A stretch of DNA of 40,297 nucleotides from positions 1-40,297 of the forward strand of contig JAAYRX010000144.1 of NCBI GenBank assembly GCA_012518535.1, in the 5' to 3' direction. Of the stretch, positions 1-6,824 are shown piece after piece (positions within the stretch are counted from its first letter, which is position 1; every line of letters starts with the position of its first letter). The DNA comes from Clostridiales bacterium (GTDB taxonomy: Bacteria; Bacillota; Clostridia; Caldicoprobacterales; UBA3941). The notes under the pieces are model-generated. The model did not search any database, was not told where the DNA came from, and worked only from the letters and a program-made list of their open reading frames with translations. A program made the position numbers and the translations under genes.

Positions 1-749
1 CAGAAAAAATACTAGGGCTTCTCGAAAGTTATGACTTTGGGGATAATGAAATAGTAGAGGAGATCATAAAGAGGAAGGATCACCTTATCAAAAAATCCAT
101 TTGGGCAATAGGCGGTGATGGTTGGGCCTATGATATCGACTATGGAGGACTTGATCATGTTCTTGCCTCAGGGATGGATATAAACATCTTCGTTATGGAT
201 ACAGAGCTCTATTCCAACACCGGCGGTCAGAGTTCCAAGTCGACCCCAGCAGCCTGTGTCGCCAAGTTGGCGGCTTCTGGAAAGAAGACCAGTAAAAAGG
301 ATCTGGGTCTAATGGCCATTACCTATGGTTATGTTTATGTAGCCCAGATAGCCATGGGCGCCGATATGAACCATACCATAAGGGCTATAAATGAAGCGGA
401 AAGGTATAAGGGCCCATCCCTTATTATCGCATATTCGCCATGTATCAGCCATGGCATAAAAACAGGGATGGGGACCAGTATAATGCAGGAAAAGAAAGCC
501 GTAGAGGCGGGGTATTGGCACCTATACAGGTTCAACCCTGATCTTCGAGAAAGAGGAGAAAACCCGTTTATTCTGGACTCGAAAAAACCCACAAGGGATT
601 ATAAGGAGCATATCCATGGGGAAGTACGTTACTCACAATTGATGAATATTTTCCCGGAAATTGCTGATGATATGTTCGAATTTTCAGCACAAAATGCTAC
701 CGAGAGGTATAGAAGATATTCAAGATTGGCAGAGCATGAGATATATTAG
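1..749 (+). CDS. nifJ: Pyruvate:ferredoxin (flavodoxin) oxidoreductase, C-terminal part
   Basis: The gene is cut by the window edge; the frame is open from base 3. The visible 249 residues are the C-terminal thiamine-diphosphate domain of the single-chain enzyme that oxidises pyruvate to acetyl-CoA and CO2 while reducing ferredoxin. Seen directly: the TPP/Mg motif IGGDGWAYDIDYGGLDHVLA, then DTELYSNTGGQSSKSTP, and a conserved Cys in SPCISHGI that probably ligates the proximal Fe-S cluster. The end RYSRLAEHEIY looks natural and complete. A strong hairpin follows at once and separates it from the convergent small gene. This enzyme is central to fermentative anaerobes. The N-terminal domains lie outside the window. 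Confidence 0.95.
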   Translation, partial: EKILGLLESYDFGDNEIVEEIIKRKDHLIKKSIWAIGGDGWAYDIDYGGLDHVLASGMDINIFVMDTELYSNTGGQSSKSTPAACVAKLAASGKKTSKKDLGLMAITYGYVYVAQIAMGADMNHTIRAINEAERYKGPSLIIAYSPCISHGIKTGMGTSIMQEKKAVEAGYWHLYRFNPDLRERGENPFILDSKKPTRDYKEHIHGEVRYSQLMNIFPEIADDMFEFSAQNATERYRRYSRLAEHEIY

Positions 750-770
750 CTAAATCAGGAGAAAGAAGAA

Positions 771-803
771 ACGGGGGCTTCTGCTATTGCCCCCGTCCTA
801 TTT
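771..803. terminator. Bidirectional terminator between nifJ and the DUF3787 gene
   Basis: ACGGGGGC and GCCCCCGT form a perfect 8-bp stem with a 10-nt loop, followed on the plus strand by cctattttt. In the minus direction the hairpin sits just past the TAG of the small gene and is followed by a T-rich TTTCTTCTTT stretch, so it can end both convergent transcripts. Confidence 0.8.
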
Positions 804-977
804 TTGGTTAGTGTCCACATACTCTTTCGCATTTCTTATCTGTGTCTCATTAGGCAGGTTCACCTTTGAATCGGGTTTGATGTTTTCGGCGTCTGCCCAA
901 GCGGCAGTACAATGATTCTCTATTGGTACCAAGGCATTTTTAATCTTATATCTGCCCTTTGGCATATCTTCCTTCAT
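798..977 (-). CDS. Small DUF3787-family (putative spore-surface) protein
   Basis: A 59-residue acidic protein with the segment PIENHCTAAWADAENIKPDSKVNLP followed by ETQIRNAKEYVDTNQK. This matches my memory of the small clostridial DUF3787 family (CDIF630_02480-like spore surface proteins), whose signature is an N-terminal H-x-TAAWA and a C-terminal NAKEWVDxNQK. The track starts at 983, but that ATG touches the GGAGGAGG ribosome binding site. The next in-frame ATG at 977 leaves 7 nt and is preferred. No signal peptide or membrane segment is visible. It is convergent with nifJ and shares its terminator. Spore localisation is family knowledge, not shown here; other sporulation content (sigK) in the window fits. 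Confidence 0.75.
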   Translation of the reverse strand: MKEDMPKGRYKIKNALVPIENHCTAAWADAENIKPDSKVNLPNETQIRNAKEYVDTNQK

Positions 978-1209
978 CTGCATTCCTCCTCCAAGAGAGC
1001 CAACCCTTTATGTCAGCTCATAATCAATTAGTGACCCTATTATCTTTACCTCAAATATGGTTTTTATGTCGTATTCATAATAATGGGATTTTTAAATTGG
1101 GATTCAATAGCTTGTATTGTAAAATTTGCTTCATAATTGTAGGAAGTTTTGATAGAATAATCATAATAAGCATATCTGATGTTTTAAATCATAGCTAGGG
1201 GGTAATTAA

Positions 1210-2007
1210 ATGGATAATCTAAAGCCGGATGTTGTTACTTATCTGCAACGAATTGGATACGATGGACCGTTGGACGGAAGTGCCAAAGCCCTAGCAGGAA
1301 TACAGGAAAGACATCTTCATTCTGTACCTTACGAGAATTTTGATATAATGGCCCGGATACCCTTGTCCTTGGAGATACCCGATTTGTTGGATAAAATTGT
1401 ATGTCAGCGAAGGGGTGGCTACTGCTTTGAATTGAACGCCCTGTATAAATGGCTCCTGGTAGAACTGGGTTATCCTGTAACTAGCTACTTTGCAAGATTT
1501 TGGCGTGATGAACCTAATCCCCCACCCAAGAGGAGGCATCATGTATTAAAGGTCAAGGCAGAAGGGGAATACTATTTATGCGATGTTGGTGTAGGCGGGA
1601 TCATCCCCAGGTGGCCCATAAAGATGGTGGAAGGGCTTGTACACCATCAAGGAGATGAGAGTTACCGATTGGAATGGGATGATTATTATGGATGGGTACT
1701 TTGTGAACTTAAGAATGGTAAATGGGAGTGGTTATATTCCTTTACTGAAGAACAGCAGCTACCAAAGGACTTTGTAATGGCCACCTATTGGTGTGAGAAT
1801 TCGCCTGACTCTATCTTCATTAACGAGGCAATGGTAGCCATACGTACAAGTGAAGGGCGCAATACCATCTCCGGAAAGGAATTTCGTGTTTTCACCGGTG
1901 ATAAGGTGCATACTTTTATCCCTGAAACCAGGGAAGAGTTTTCAAGGGCATTAGTTAAGTACTTTGGACTGGATATATCTTCGATTATCAATAAAGTATT
2001 TCATTGA
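1210..2007 (+). CDS. Arylamine N-acetyltransferase (NAT family)
   Basis: A 265-residue cytosolic enzyme that moves an acetyl group from acetyl-CoA to arylamines or hydrazines through a cysteine intermediate. The catalytic triad can be read directly: Cys72 in RRGGYCFELN, His110 in KRRHHVLKV and Asp125 in LCDVGVGG. The spacings (38 and 15 residues) equal those of classical bacterial NATs. Length is typical. The ATG at 1210 follows a GGGG-containing ribosome binding site. The 226 bases upstream are AT-rich with no clear gene. The gene seems to stand alone; the downstream FNR box and promoter start a separate unit. Its physiological substrate cannot be told from sequence. Confidence 0.93.
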   Translation: MDNLKPDVVTYLQRIGYDGPLDGSAKALAGIQERHLHSVPYENFDIMARIPLSLEIPDLLDKIVCQRRGGYCFELNALYKWLLVELGYPVTSYFARFWRDEPNPPPKRRHHVLKVKAEGEYYLCDVGVGGIIPRWPIKMVEGLVHHQGDESYRLEWDDYYGWVLCELKNGKWEWLYSFTEEQQLPKDFVMATYWCENSPDSIFINEAMVAIRTSEGRNTISGKEFRVFTGDKVHTFIPETREEFSRALVKYFGLDISSIINKVFH

Positions 2008-2042
2008 TCTTTCCACATAAATATCGAAAAACTTTTGAAATT

Positions 2043-2084
2043 TTGATCTAAATCAATGATTTAGCTAAAATATGGGTTTATAAT
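2043..2084 (+). promoter_or_regulatory. FNR-type box and -10 element (class II arrangement)
   Basis: TTGATCTAAATCAA at 2043-2056 is a perfect match to the FNR consensus TTGAT-N4-ATCAA. A perfect -10 TATAAT lies at 2079-2084 and there is no recognisable -35. If transcription starts 7 bases after the -10 (about 2091), the box centre falls at -41.5, the classical class II activator position. An overlapping 8-bp inverted repeat CTAAATCA-a-TGATTTAG covers 2048-2064. The promoter reads into the HMA gene and the FNR-like gene. Confidence 0.8.
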
Positions 2085-2113
2085 AGAACTACAAGAAAAA
2101 GGAGGTAGTAGAA

Positions 2114-2329
2114 ATGACCACAAAGACTTATCAACTGGAGACATTGGTATGCCCCAGCTGCATGGCAAAAATAGAAGGGGCCTTAAAGAGGATAAATGGA
2201 ATAGAAAAATCCAAGGTGTTATTCAATTCCAGTAAAGCCAAAGTGACCTTTGACGAAAGCGTAGTGGACTCTGACACCATTAAAAAGGCTATAGAAAAAG
2301 TAGGTTTCGAGGTACTGGGCGAGAAATAG
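2114..2329 (+). CDS. Heavy-metal-associated (HMA) domain protein, CopZ-like
   Basis: A 71-residue single-domain protein of the HMA/ferredoxin-like fold. The metal-binding motif is LVCPSCMAKIE, with Cys13 and Cys16 as the CxxC pair; the usual methionine before the first Cys is replaced by LV. The rest, including NSSKAKVTFDESVVDSDTIKKAIEKVGFEV, fits the HMA beta-alpha-beta pattern well. Such proteins bind Cu(I) or another soft metal and act as chaperones or small metal sensors. GGAGG lies 9 nt before the ATG. It is the first gene of a pair with the FNR-like regulator 46 nt downstream, behind an FNR box. No P-type ATPase is adjacent, so a copper export role is uncertain. Confidence 0.85.
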   Translation: MTTKTYQLETLVCPSCMAKIEGALKRINGIEKSKVLFNSSKAKVTFDESVVDSDTIKKAIEKVGFEVLGEK

Positions 2330-2375
2330 ACTATTTAGCTGGATTTAGAATCAGTATCGATATGGGGGTTATTGT

Positions 2376-3059
2376 ATGTTATTATGCAATTGCATGAAAA
2401 GGGATGGAAAGAACTGCATTGAGCTTGTACCTATATTCAGTAATCTGAACTACGATGAGATGATGGAGATAGCCAGAATAACAAGGGACAGGACCTATGA
2501 AAAGGGTAGTATGATCTATATGGCGGGGGATAAGGATGAGAGCCTCTATGTCATACATGAAGGAAAGGTCAAGATCTCCAGGTTATCTGATTCTGGCAAG
2601 GAGCAGGTTCTAAGGGTCTTGGGACCCGGTGAGTTTATGGGCGAGCTTACCCTGTTTAGCCATAATCCCCTGACTGATAATGCCGAGGCTTTGGAAAAAA
2701 CAGTAGTATGTGTTATAAATGGCGCAGAATTGAAAAACCTTATGTCCAAGTATCCAGCCATTGCCTTTAAGGTGCTGGAGGAATTAAGCCGAAGGCTGAC
2801 ACGAGCTGAAAACCTAATAGAGAATATTAGCCTTCACAGCGTAGAGCGTAGACTGGCCGACACCCTACTGAGCATGGCTGACGACAAGGGAAAAATTGAA
2901 CTTAAGATGAGCAGAAAGGACCTTGCATCCCACCTGGGTATGAGCAGGGAAACCCTAAGCCGTAAATTGTCATCCTTCCAGGAGGAGGGATACATTGAAC
3001 TTATAGGTCATAGGAAAGTAAAGATCCTGGATGAAGATGCCCTGATGGACATAGAATAA
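2376..3059 (+). CDS. CRP/FNR-family regulator with FNR-type Fe-S cysteines
   Basis: A 227-residue CRP/FNR-family regulator. Residues 15-130 form a cyclic-nucleotide-binding-like beta-roll (GPGEFMGELTL) and 150-222 a winged helix-turn-helix. The recognition helix MSRETLSRKL keeps the E-x-x-S-R pattern that E. coli FNR uses to read TTGAT. Three N-terminal cysteines (Cys4, Cys6, Cys14) plus Cys112 in ALEKTVVCVI are present; Cys112 aligns with the fourth cluster ligand of E. coli FNR (ALETSMVCEI). This suggests an oxygen- or NO-sensitive [4Fe-4S] sensor, though the C-x-C-x7-C spacing is not the E. coli one. GGGGG precedes the ATG. A perfect FNR box ahead of the operon suggests autoregulation. Confidence 0.9.
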   Translation: MLLCNCMKRDGKNCIELVPIFSNLNYDEMMEIARITRDRTYEKGSMIYMAGDKDESLYVIHEGKVKISRLSDSGKEQVLRVLGPGEFMGELTLFSHNPLTDNAEALEKTVVCVINGAELKNLMSKYPAIAFKVLEELSRRLTRAENLIENISLHSVERRLADTLLSMADDKGKIELKMSRKDLASHLGMSRETLSRKLSSFQEEGYIELIGHRKVKILDEDALMDIE

Positions 3060-3100
3060 TATTGTCTGCCTGCATTAAATCGTCTTTTATGCAAACAATA
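3060..3100 (+). other. Interrupted hairpin after the FNR-like gene
   Basis: TATTGT (3060-3065) can pair with ACAATA (3095-3100), and nested inside TGCAT (3071-3075) with ATGCA (3089-3093). No T-tract follows, so it is at best a weak terminator or RNA-stabilising structure. It fills the gap between the HMA-FNR pair and the next small gene. Confidence 0.3.
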
Positions 3101-3138
3101 GAGTAACTACATCTTTATTGAAAGGCAGGTAGTGCTCT

Positions 3139-3453
3139 ATGAATATGATAGATGGTCAGGGTCCATTTTTCCCCTATCCTTTCATTCGGTTTCCTGATCC
3201 AGAGAATATGGATGGAAGCAAGGTAGCAGATGAGAGATATCACGTTTTTGTTAACGGGGATTATGTTGGAGACAGGCTGTCCATAGCCCAGGATGATGGG
3301 GGATGGCAAGCAGTGGAAGATTATCTCAAGAGTAGGGAATTTAGTGGATATCGAGTGACCAAGGACGGAGATCATATATACGTTGATGTGCAGGACGAGG
3401 AAAAGGCAGAGGAAATACGAAACCATCTAAGTGTTTATACACAGATAAGATAG
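3139..3453 (+). CDS. Hypothetical acidic protein (104 aa), unrecognised
   Basis: I do not recognise this protein with certainty. It has a proline/aromatic N-terminus (GPFFPYPFIRFPDPENMDGS), then a compact-looking domain RYHVFVNGDYVGDRL ... GDHIYVDVQDEEKAEEIRNHLS. There is no signal peptide, membrane segment or cysteine. An AGGCAGG-type ribosome binding site precedes the ATG, and a terminator hairpin follows the stop at 3455, which argues for a real expressed gene. The overlapping minus-strand ORF of similar length lacks these signs. Alternating hydrophobic strands and a C-terminal helix suggest a small alpha/beta fold. Function unknown. Confidence 0.7.
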   Translation: MNMIDGQGPFFPYPFIRFPDPENMDGSKVADERYHVFVNGDYVGDRLSIAQDDGGWQAVEDYLKSREFSGYRVTKDGDHIYVDVQDEEKAEEIRNHLSVYTQIR

Positions 3454-3478
3454 TAATAGACATATTAAAATAGAAATA

Positions 3479-3520
3479 GCCTTGATATAAGGGTCAACCC
3501 CCCCTATATCAAGGCCATAT
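3479..3520. terminator. Hairpin terminator between convergent hypothetical and MATE genes
   Basis: GCCTTGATATA (3479-3489) pairs perfectly with TATATCAAGGC (3505-3515), extended by GGG/CCC, and is followed by catattttgtt. The T-tract is imperfect on the plus strand. On the minus strand the hairpin is followed by TATTTCTATTTT, so it may serve both directions. Confidence 0.65.
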
Positions 3521-3551
3521 TTTGTTATTGGTGTAACCTCTTATATTAGTT

Positions 3552-3715
3552 CATTAGCCCATTGTATACGAACCTAATGGCTATTGAACGCTCACTCGAA
3601 GAAGCCTATCGATTCCAATCTCTAATCCGGCGTCCTGCTTAAAGCAGAAACTTTTCCATATTCCAAAAGCCAAGTCTTCTTAACCAAATCAATGTAGTTA
3701 TCCGCTTATCAAAGA
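3552..3715 (-). repeat. Relic copy A of an unrecognised coding-like sequence
   Basis: Read on the minus strand this intergenic stretch aligns with 22919-23022. One frame gives IDLVKKTWLLEYGK against IDLDKKAYLMEYRK in the other copy, and later IAIRFVYNGLMN-stop against IAIIHIIMSNR-stop. This copy carries about 60 extra nt in the middle with an in-frame stop. Many of the differences in the core are at third positions or give similar residues, as expected for decayed coding DNA. It lies downstream of the MATE gene. Origin unknown; possibly a lost mobile gene. Confidence 0.5.
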
Positions 3716-3772
3716 ATTACTTATATTTGGATAATAGAACACGTAAATTTATCCTTTGTAATTACCTTACTG

Positions 3773-5143
3773 TCAGGTGGATGCAGTGGCGGTTTCCCTT
3801 GTTAGATTTTGAATCCACTTAAACCTATTAACCTTGACAACGGCAACCCCACACTTGAGGATCTGGTCACACTTCAGACAGGCAAATACTACTGCGGGAG
3901 GAGCGTTGAAGACGTAATGGGCTATAAGTGCCGATGGAATAACAACAAGCCACACGAAGATCAAATCATTGATGAGGACGAAATAGATAGCCCCCCCTGC
4001 CCTTACAATACCGGTTAGCGATGACATCTGATATGAGGTGCCTATTATAGTAACGGACAGGACAACTATTAGCTGTTTCGTTAGCTCGATGGTCTCATCG
4101 GATATATTATATAACAGCAAAATGTAATCCTTTATGAGATATAGGATAGCCCCCGAGGCAAAACCTATAATTAGAAAGAGTATCTGCAGTTTCTTTGCAT
4201 ATTCCTTAACCCTCTCGTATTGCCCTGCACCAACGGTTTGTCCGATAATAACCGAGGTAGCACCAGCTGTTCCGTAACAACCAACGGATATTAGGGAAAA
4301 TACTATATTGGCGATGCTGACAGAAGCCTGGGCTGTAGCTCCAAGTTTTCCTATGATTATGCCCTGAACCGTGAGATTAAGGCCCCAGAAAATATCTCCT
4401 AAAATGACAGGGAAACCATATTTGAAAAAATCCTTTAATAATACATAGTTCGTTTTTATCAAATCTTTAAGGCGTATTTTCAGTTTTTTATCAACGAACC
4501 TAATATATAAAATCATAAGTGGCAATTCCATAATCCGTGCGATTAAGGTAGCAATGGCAGCTCCTTTTACACCCAGGGCGGGAGCGCCCAGGTTACCGAA
4601 AATGAATACCCAGTTGAAGAAGACGTTAACAAAGAAAGTAACGATGGATAAATACATGGCTACCTTGACAGTCTCTACGCATCGCATAGATGCTATTAAT
4701 ACCTGGGTCACACAGAAAAAAATGTATGTGTAGCGTATAATCTTCAGATAGTCCAGGGCTTCCTTCTTAACGTCAGGCACATCGCTGAAGATCCCAATTA
4801 TTTGGCCAGGGAAAAACAAGGTTGCCAATAAAAACAGGAGGCCTGCTCCTAAACTGAATTTTAATGCAATGCCAATCAGGTCTTTTATGCTTTTTAGGTC
4901 CTTCTTGCCCCAATATTGTATCGCTAATACCGTCAAGGCCGTACTAAGACCTATAACCAGCATATGGAGGAGGTTTTGAAGCTGGTTTGCTGCAAACACC
5001 CCCGATAGGGCATGTTCACCCAAGGATCCAACCATGAGGTTGTCGGCCAATCCCACCGACATAGCTATTATATTCTGTAGCGCAATGGGGGCTGCTAGTT
5101 GCAAAACCCATTTATACAAATTTCTTTTTGGTGACGCCTCCAT
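3773..5143 (-). CDS. MATE family efflux transporter
   Basis: A 456-residue polytopic membrane protein with the twelve hydrophobic segments of the multidrug and toxic compound extrusion family, driven by Na+ or H+. Seen: the N-terminal WVLQLAAPIALQNIIAMSVGLADNLMVG helix pair, the repeated central motif IIGQTVGAGQYERVKEYAKK and the C-terminal LKCDQILKCGVAVVKVNRFKWI ending found in many clostridial MATE proteins. Length is normal. AAGAAGGGA lies upstream of the ATG. It is transcribed alone on the minus strand from a consensus promoter at 5182-5210 that overlaps a palindrome. The substrate cannot be inferred. Confidence 0.93.
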   Translation of the reverse strand: MEASPKRNLYKWVLQLAAPIALQNIIAMSVGLADNLMVGSLGEHALSGVFAANQLQNLLHMLVIGLSTALTVLAIQYWGKKDLKSIKDLIGIALKFSLGAGLLFLLATLFFPGQIIGIFSDVPDVKKEALDYLKIIRYTYIFFCVTQVLIASMRCVETVKVAMYLSIVTFFVNVFFNWVFIFGNLGAPALGVKGAAIATLIARIMELPLMILYIRFVDKKLKIRLKDLIKTNYVLLKDFFKYGFPVILGDIFWGLNLTVQGIIIGKLGATAQASVSIANIVFSLISVGCYGTAGATSVIIGQTVGAGQYERVKEYAKKLQILFLIIGFASGAILYLIKDYILLLYNISDETIELTKQLIVVLSVTIIGTSYQMSSLTGIVRAGGAIYFVLINDLIFVWLVVIPSALIAHYVFNAPPAVVFACLKCDQILKCGVAVVKVNRFKWIQNLTRETATAST

Positions 5144-5181
5144 ATAACTGTCCCTTCTTTCCGTTGATAATATATGAGCCT

Positions 5182-5213
5182 ATGATACATATATAAATGT
5201 ACATTGTCAATGT
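5182..5213 (-). promoter_or_regulatory. SigA-type promoter of the MATE gene with palindromic operator candidate
   Basis: On the minus strand TTGACA (5205-5210) is separated by exactly 17 bp from TATCAT (5182-5187). The palindrome ACATTGTCAATGT (5201-5213) covers the -35 box, a position suited to a repressor. Which regulator would bind is not apparent. Confidence 0.65.
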
Positions 5214-5265
5214 CTTAGGTCTCCATTTGGTACAAGCTATCATTCCAGTGAGTAATTTAAAACCC

Positions 5266-5310
5266 TTGATAATTGTCAAACTGTACACCTTTTATCACCT
5301 GTGGTATAAT
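5266..5310 (+). promoter_or_regulatory. Promoter upstream of the F420-ligase-family gene, with FNR-like half-match
   Basis: TGTACA (5282-5287), 17 bp, then TATAAT (5305-5310) with an extended -10 TG. Just upstream lies TTGATAATTGTCAA (5266-5279), one base off the FNR consensus. Its centre is about 44.5 bp before the expected start site, 3 bp from the ideal class II position, so control by FNR is only a possibility. Confidence 0.5.
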
Positions 5311-5465
5311 GATTTTGCTACAGATTAAGGTAGATTTATTTGGTGAGATTGACCCCCATTCTTCCCTGGGTTGGTCTATAATGTTGATTTTTGGTTAAAC
5401 TCAAATCGAACAGATATTCTTGTATTGTTGGCCTTTTAATAACATTTAGAGAGTGAGGAATACTA

Positions 5466-6653
5466 ATGGCACGAACGGTAGGTACAACAGTAAGGGGTAT
5501 AATAACCCCCATACTCAAAGAGGGTGATGATTTAGTACGTTTTGTAGTTGATTCTGTCCTTAGAGCCATGAAGAGTGAGAATTTTAACCTCAGAGACATG
5601 GATGTACTGGGGATTACCGAATCCCTGGTTGCACGAGCGCAGGGTAACTATATACCTCTTGATGATATTACCGTAGATATTAATAGATTGTTTACCGGAG
5701 ATATTGGCCTCGTATTTCCTATTCTGAGTCGTAATAGATTTCTGCCCATACTCAAAGCTTTAGCTATGACGGAAAAGAAAATCCATGTTTTCCTAAACTA
5801 CCCATCTGATGAGCTGGGAAACCACTTAATGCAGGTAGAAAAGATGTATGAAGTGGGGATTAACCCTTATGCAGATCTGTTGACTGAGAAGCGATACAGG
5901 GAATTGTTTGGAGGTAGGGTGCTACATCCATTTACGGGCATTGATTATGTGGATCTGTACAAGAGCGTTGCTGTCAACGACAATATTGAGATATATCTAA
6001 CCAATGATCCAAGATCGGCCTTGGATTATACCAAGGAAATTTTAGTTGCTAACATACATGACAGGTTTAAGACCAAAGAAATCCTATTGGATGCGGAAGC
6101 TGAAAAGGTATTATGCCTGGATGATATCCTGACCAGGCCTGTCTCAAGCAAGGGATATAATACGGAATACGGGTTACTAGGCTCCAATATGGCTACTGAG
6201 ACCAGTATTAAATTGTTTCCGAGAGATTGCAACAAAATAGTTATGGAGATCCAGAAAGTCCTAAGGGAGGAAACAGGCAAACATATTGAAGTCATGGTAT
6301 ACGGCGATGGCGCTTTTAAGGATCCCAGAGGAAAAATCTGGGAGCTGGCCGATCCCGTAGTATCTCCTGGGTACACTCCCGGTTTGGAAGGGACACCTAA
6401 CGAAATCAAGCTCAAGTATATTGCGGACAGCCATAGTGGAGTCGTTGCTCCTGAAGATATGGCTGACCTGGTGAAAAGTAAGATCAGGTCCAAGGACCAA
6501 AACCTAATTGGCAAGGCTGAATCATCGGGGACGACCCCGAGACAGTTGACTGATTTATTGGGCAGCCTATGTGATCTGACCAGCGGAAGCGGTGACAAGG
6601 GGACCCCCGTAGTGCTAATTCAGGGTTATTTTGATAATTATGCCTCGGAATAG
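5466..6653 (+). CDS. Coenzyme F420:L-glutamate ligase (CofE/PF01996) family protein
   Basis: A 395-residue protein whose N-terminal third (VGTTVRGIITPILKEGDDL, then LRDMDVLGITESLVARAQGN) fits the F420-0:gamma-glutamyl ligase fold. It is longer than archaeal CofE (about 250 aa) and resembles the long variant that I recall being common in Firmicutes. The second half carries DPRGKIWELADPVVSPGYTPG and ADSHSG, perhaps forming the nucleotide/metal site. In CofE the reaction adds glutamate to F420-0 using GTP; here the real substrate is unknown because no other F420 biosynthesis gene is visible. GAGG precedes the ATG. The gene is followed, after 171 nt, by the flavodiiron protein. No membrane segment is seen. 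Confidence 0.8.
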   Translation: MARTVGTTVRGIITPILKEGDDLVRFVVDSVLRAMKSENFNLRDMDVLGITESLVARAQGNYIPLDDITVDINRLFTGDIGLVFPILSRNRFLPILKALAMTEKKIHVFLNYPSDELGNHLMQVEKMYEVGINPYADLLTEKRYRELFGGRVLHPFTGIDYVDLYKSVAVNDNIEIYLTNDPRSALDYTKEILVANIHDRFKTKEILLDAEAEKVLCLDDILTRPVSSKGYNTEYGLLGSNMATETSIKLFPRDCNKIVMEIQKVLREETGKHIEVMVYGDGAFKDPRGKIWELADPVVSPGYTPGLEGTPNEIKLKYIADSHSGVVAPEDMADLVKSKIRSKDQNLIGKAESSGTTPRQLTDLLGSLCDLTSGSGDKGTPVVLIQGYFDNYASE

Positions 6654-6774
6654 TGCTAATTTAATAATGCCCATTTATGTTACTCGGATTTTGGGTATAG
6701 ATTATATATAACATCCAGGGGTATTTCCCAAAAACAAGGGCAGAATGGAATGAAGAAGTATAAACATTATGTCC

Positions 6775-6793
6775 AATAGGGCATAACCCTATT
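6775..6793 (+). other. Inverted repeat in the fprA leader
   Basis: AATAGGG (6775-6781) and CCCTATT (6787-6793) form a perfect 7-bp inverted repeat with a CATAA loop, about 30 bp before the fprA start. It could be an operator or a 5' mRNA hairpin. No T-tract follows, so it is not a terminator. Confidence 0.4.
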
Positions 6794-6824
6794 ATATTAA
6801 TTAACGGATCAAGGAGGTCATATA

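Noticed and set aside
1146-1165. TTGATAGAATAATCAT as an FNR-type site before the NAT gene
   Set aside because: The half-sites are 6 bp apart instead of 4 and no promoter is placed suitably.
959-1198. 79-codon plus-strand ORF
   Set aside because: It overlaps the start and ribosome binding site of the minus-strand DUF3787 gene, has no ribosome binding site and its AT-rich composition and sequence look non-coding.
3809-4018. 69-codon plus-strand ORF inside the MATE gene
   Set aside because: It is antisense to a clear MATE coding sequence with full family motifs, and is a shadow frame.
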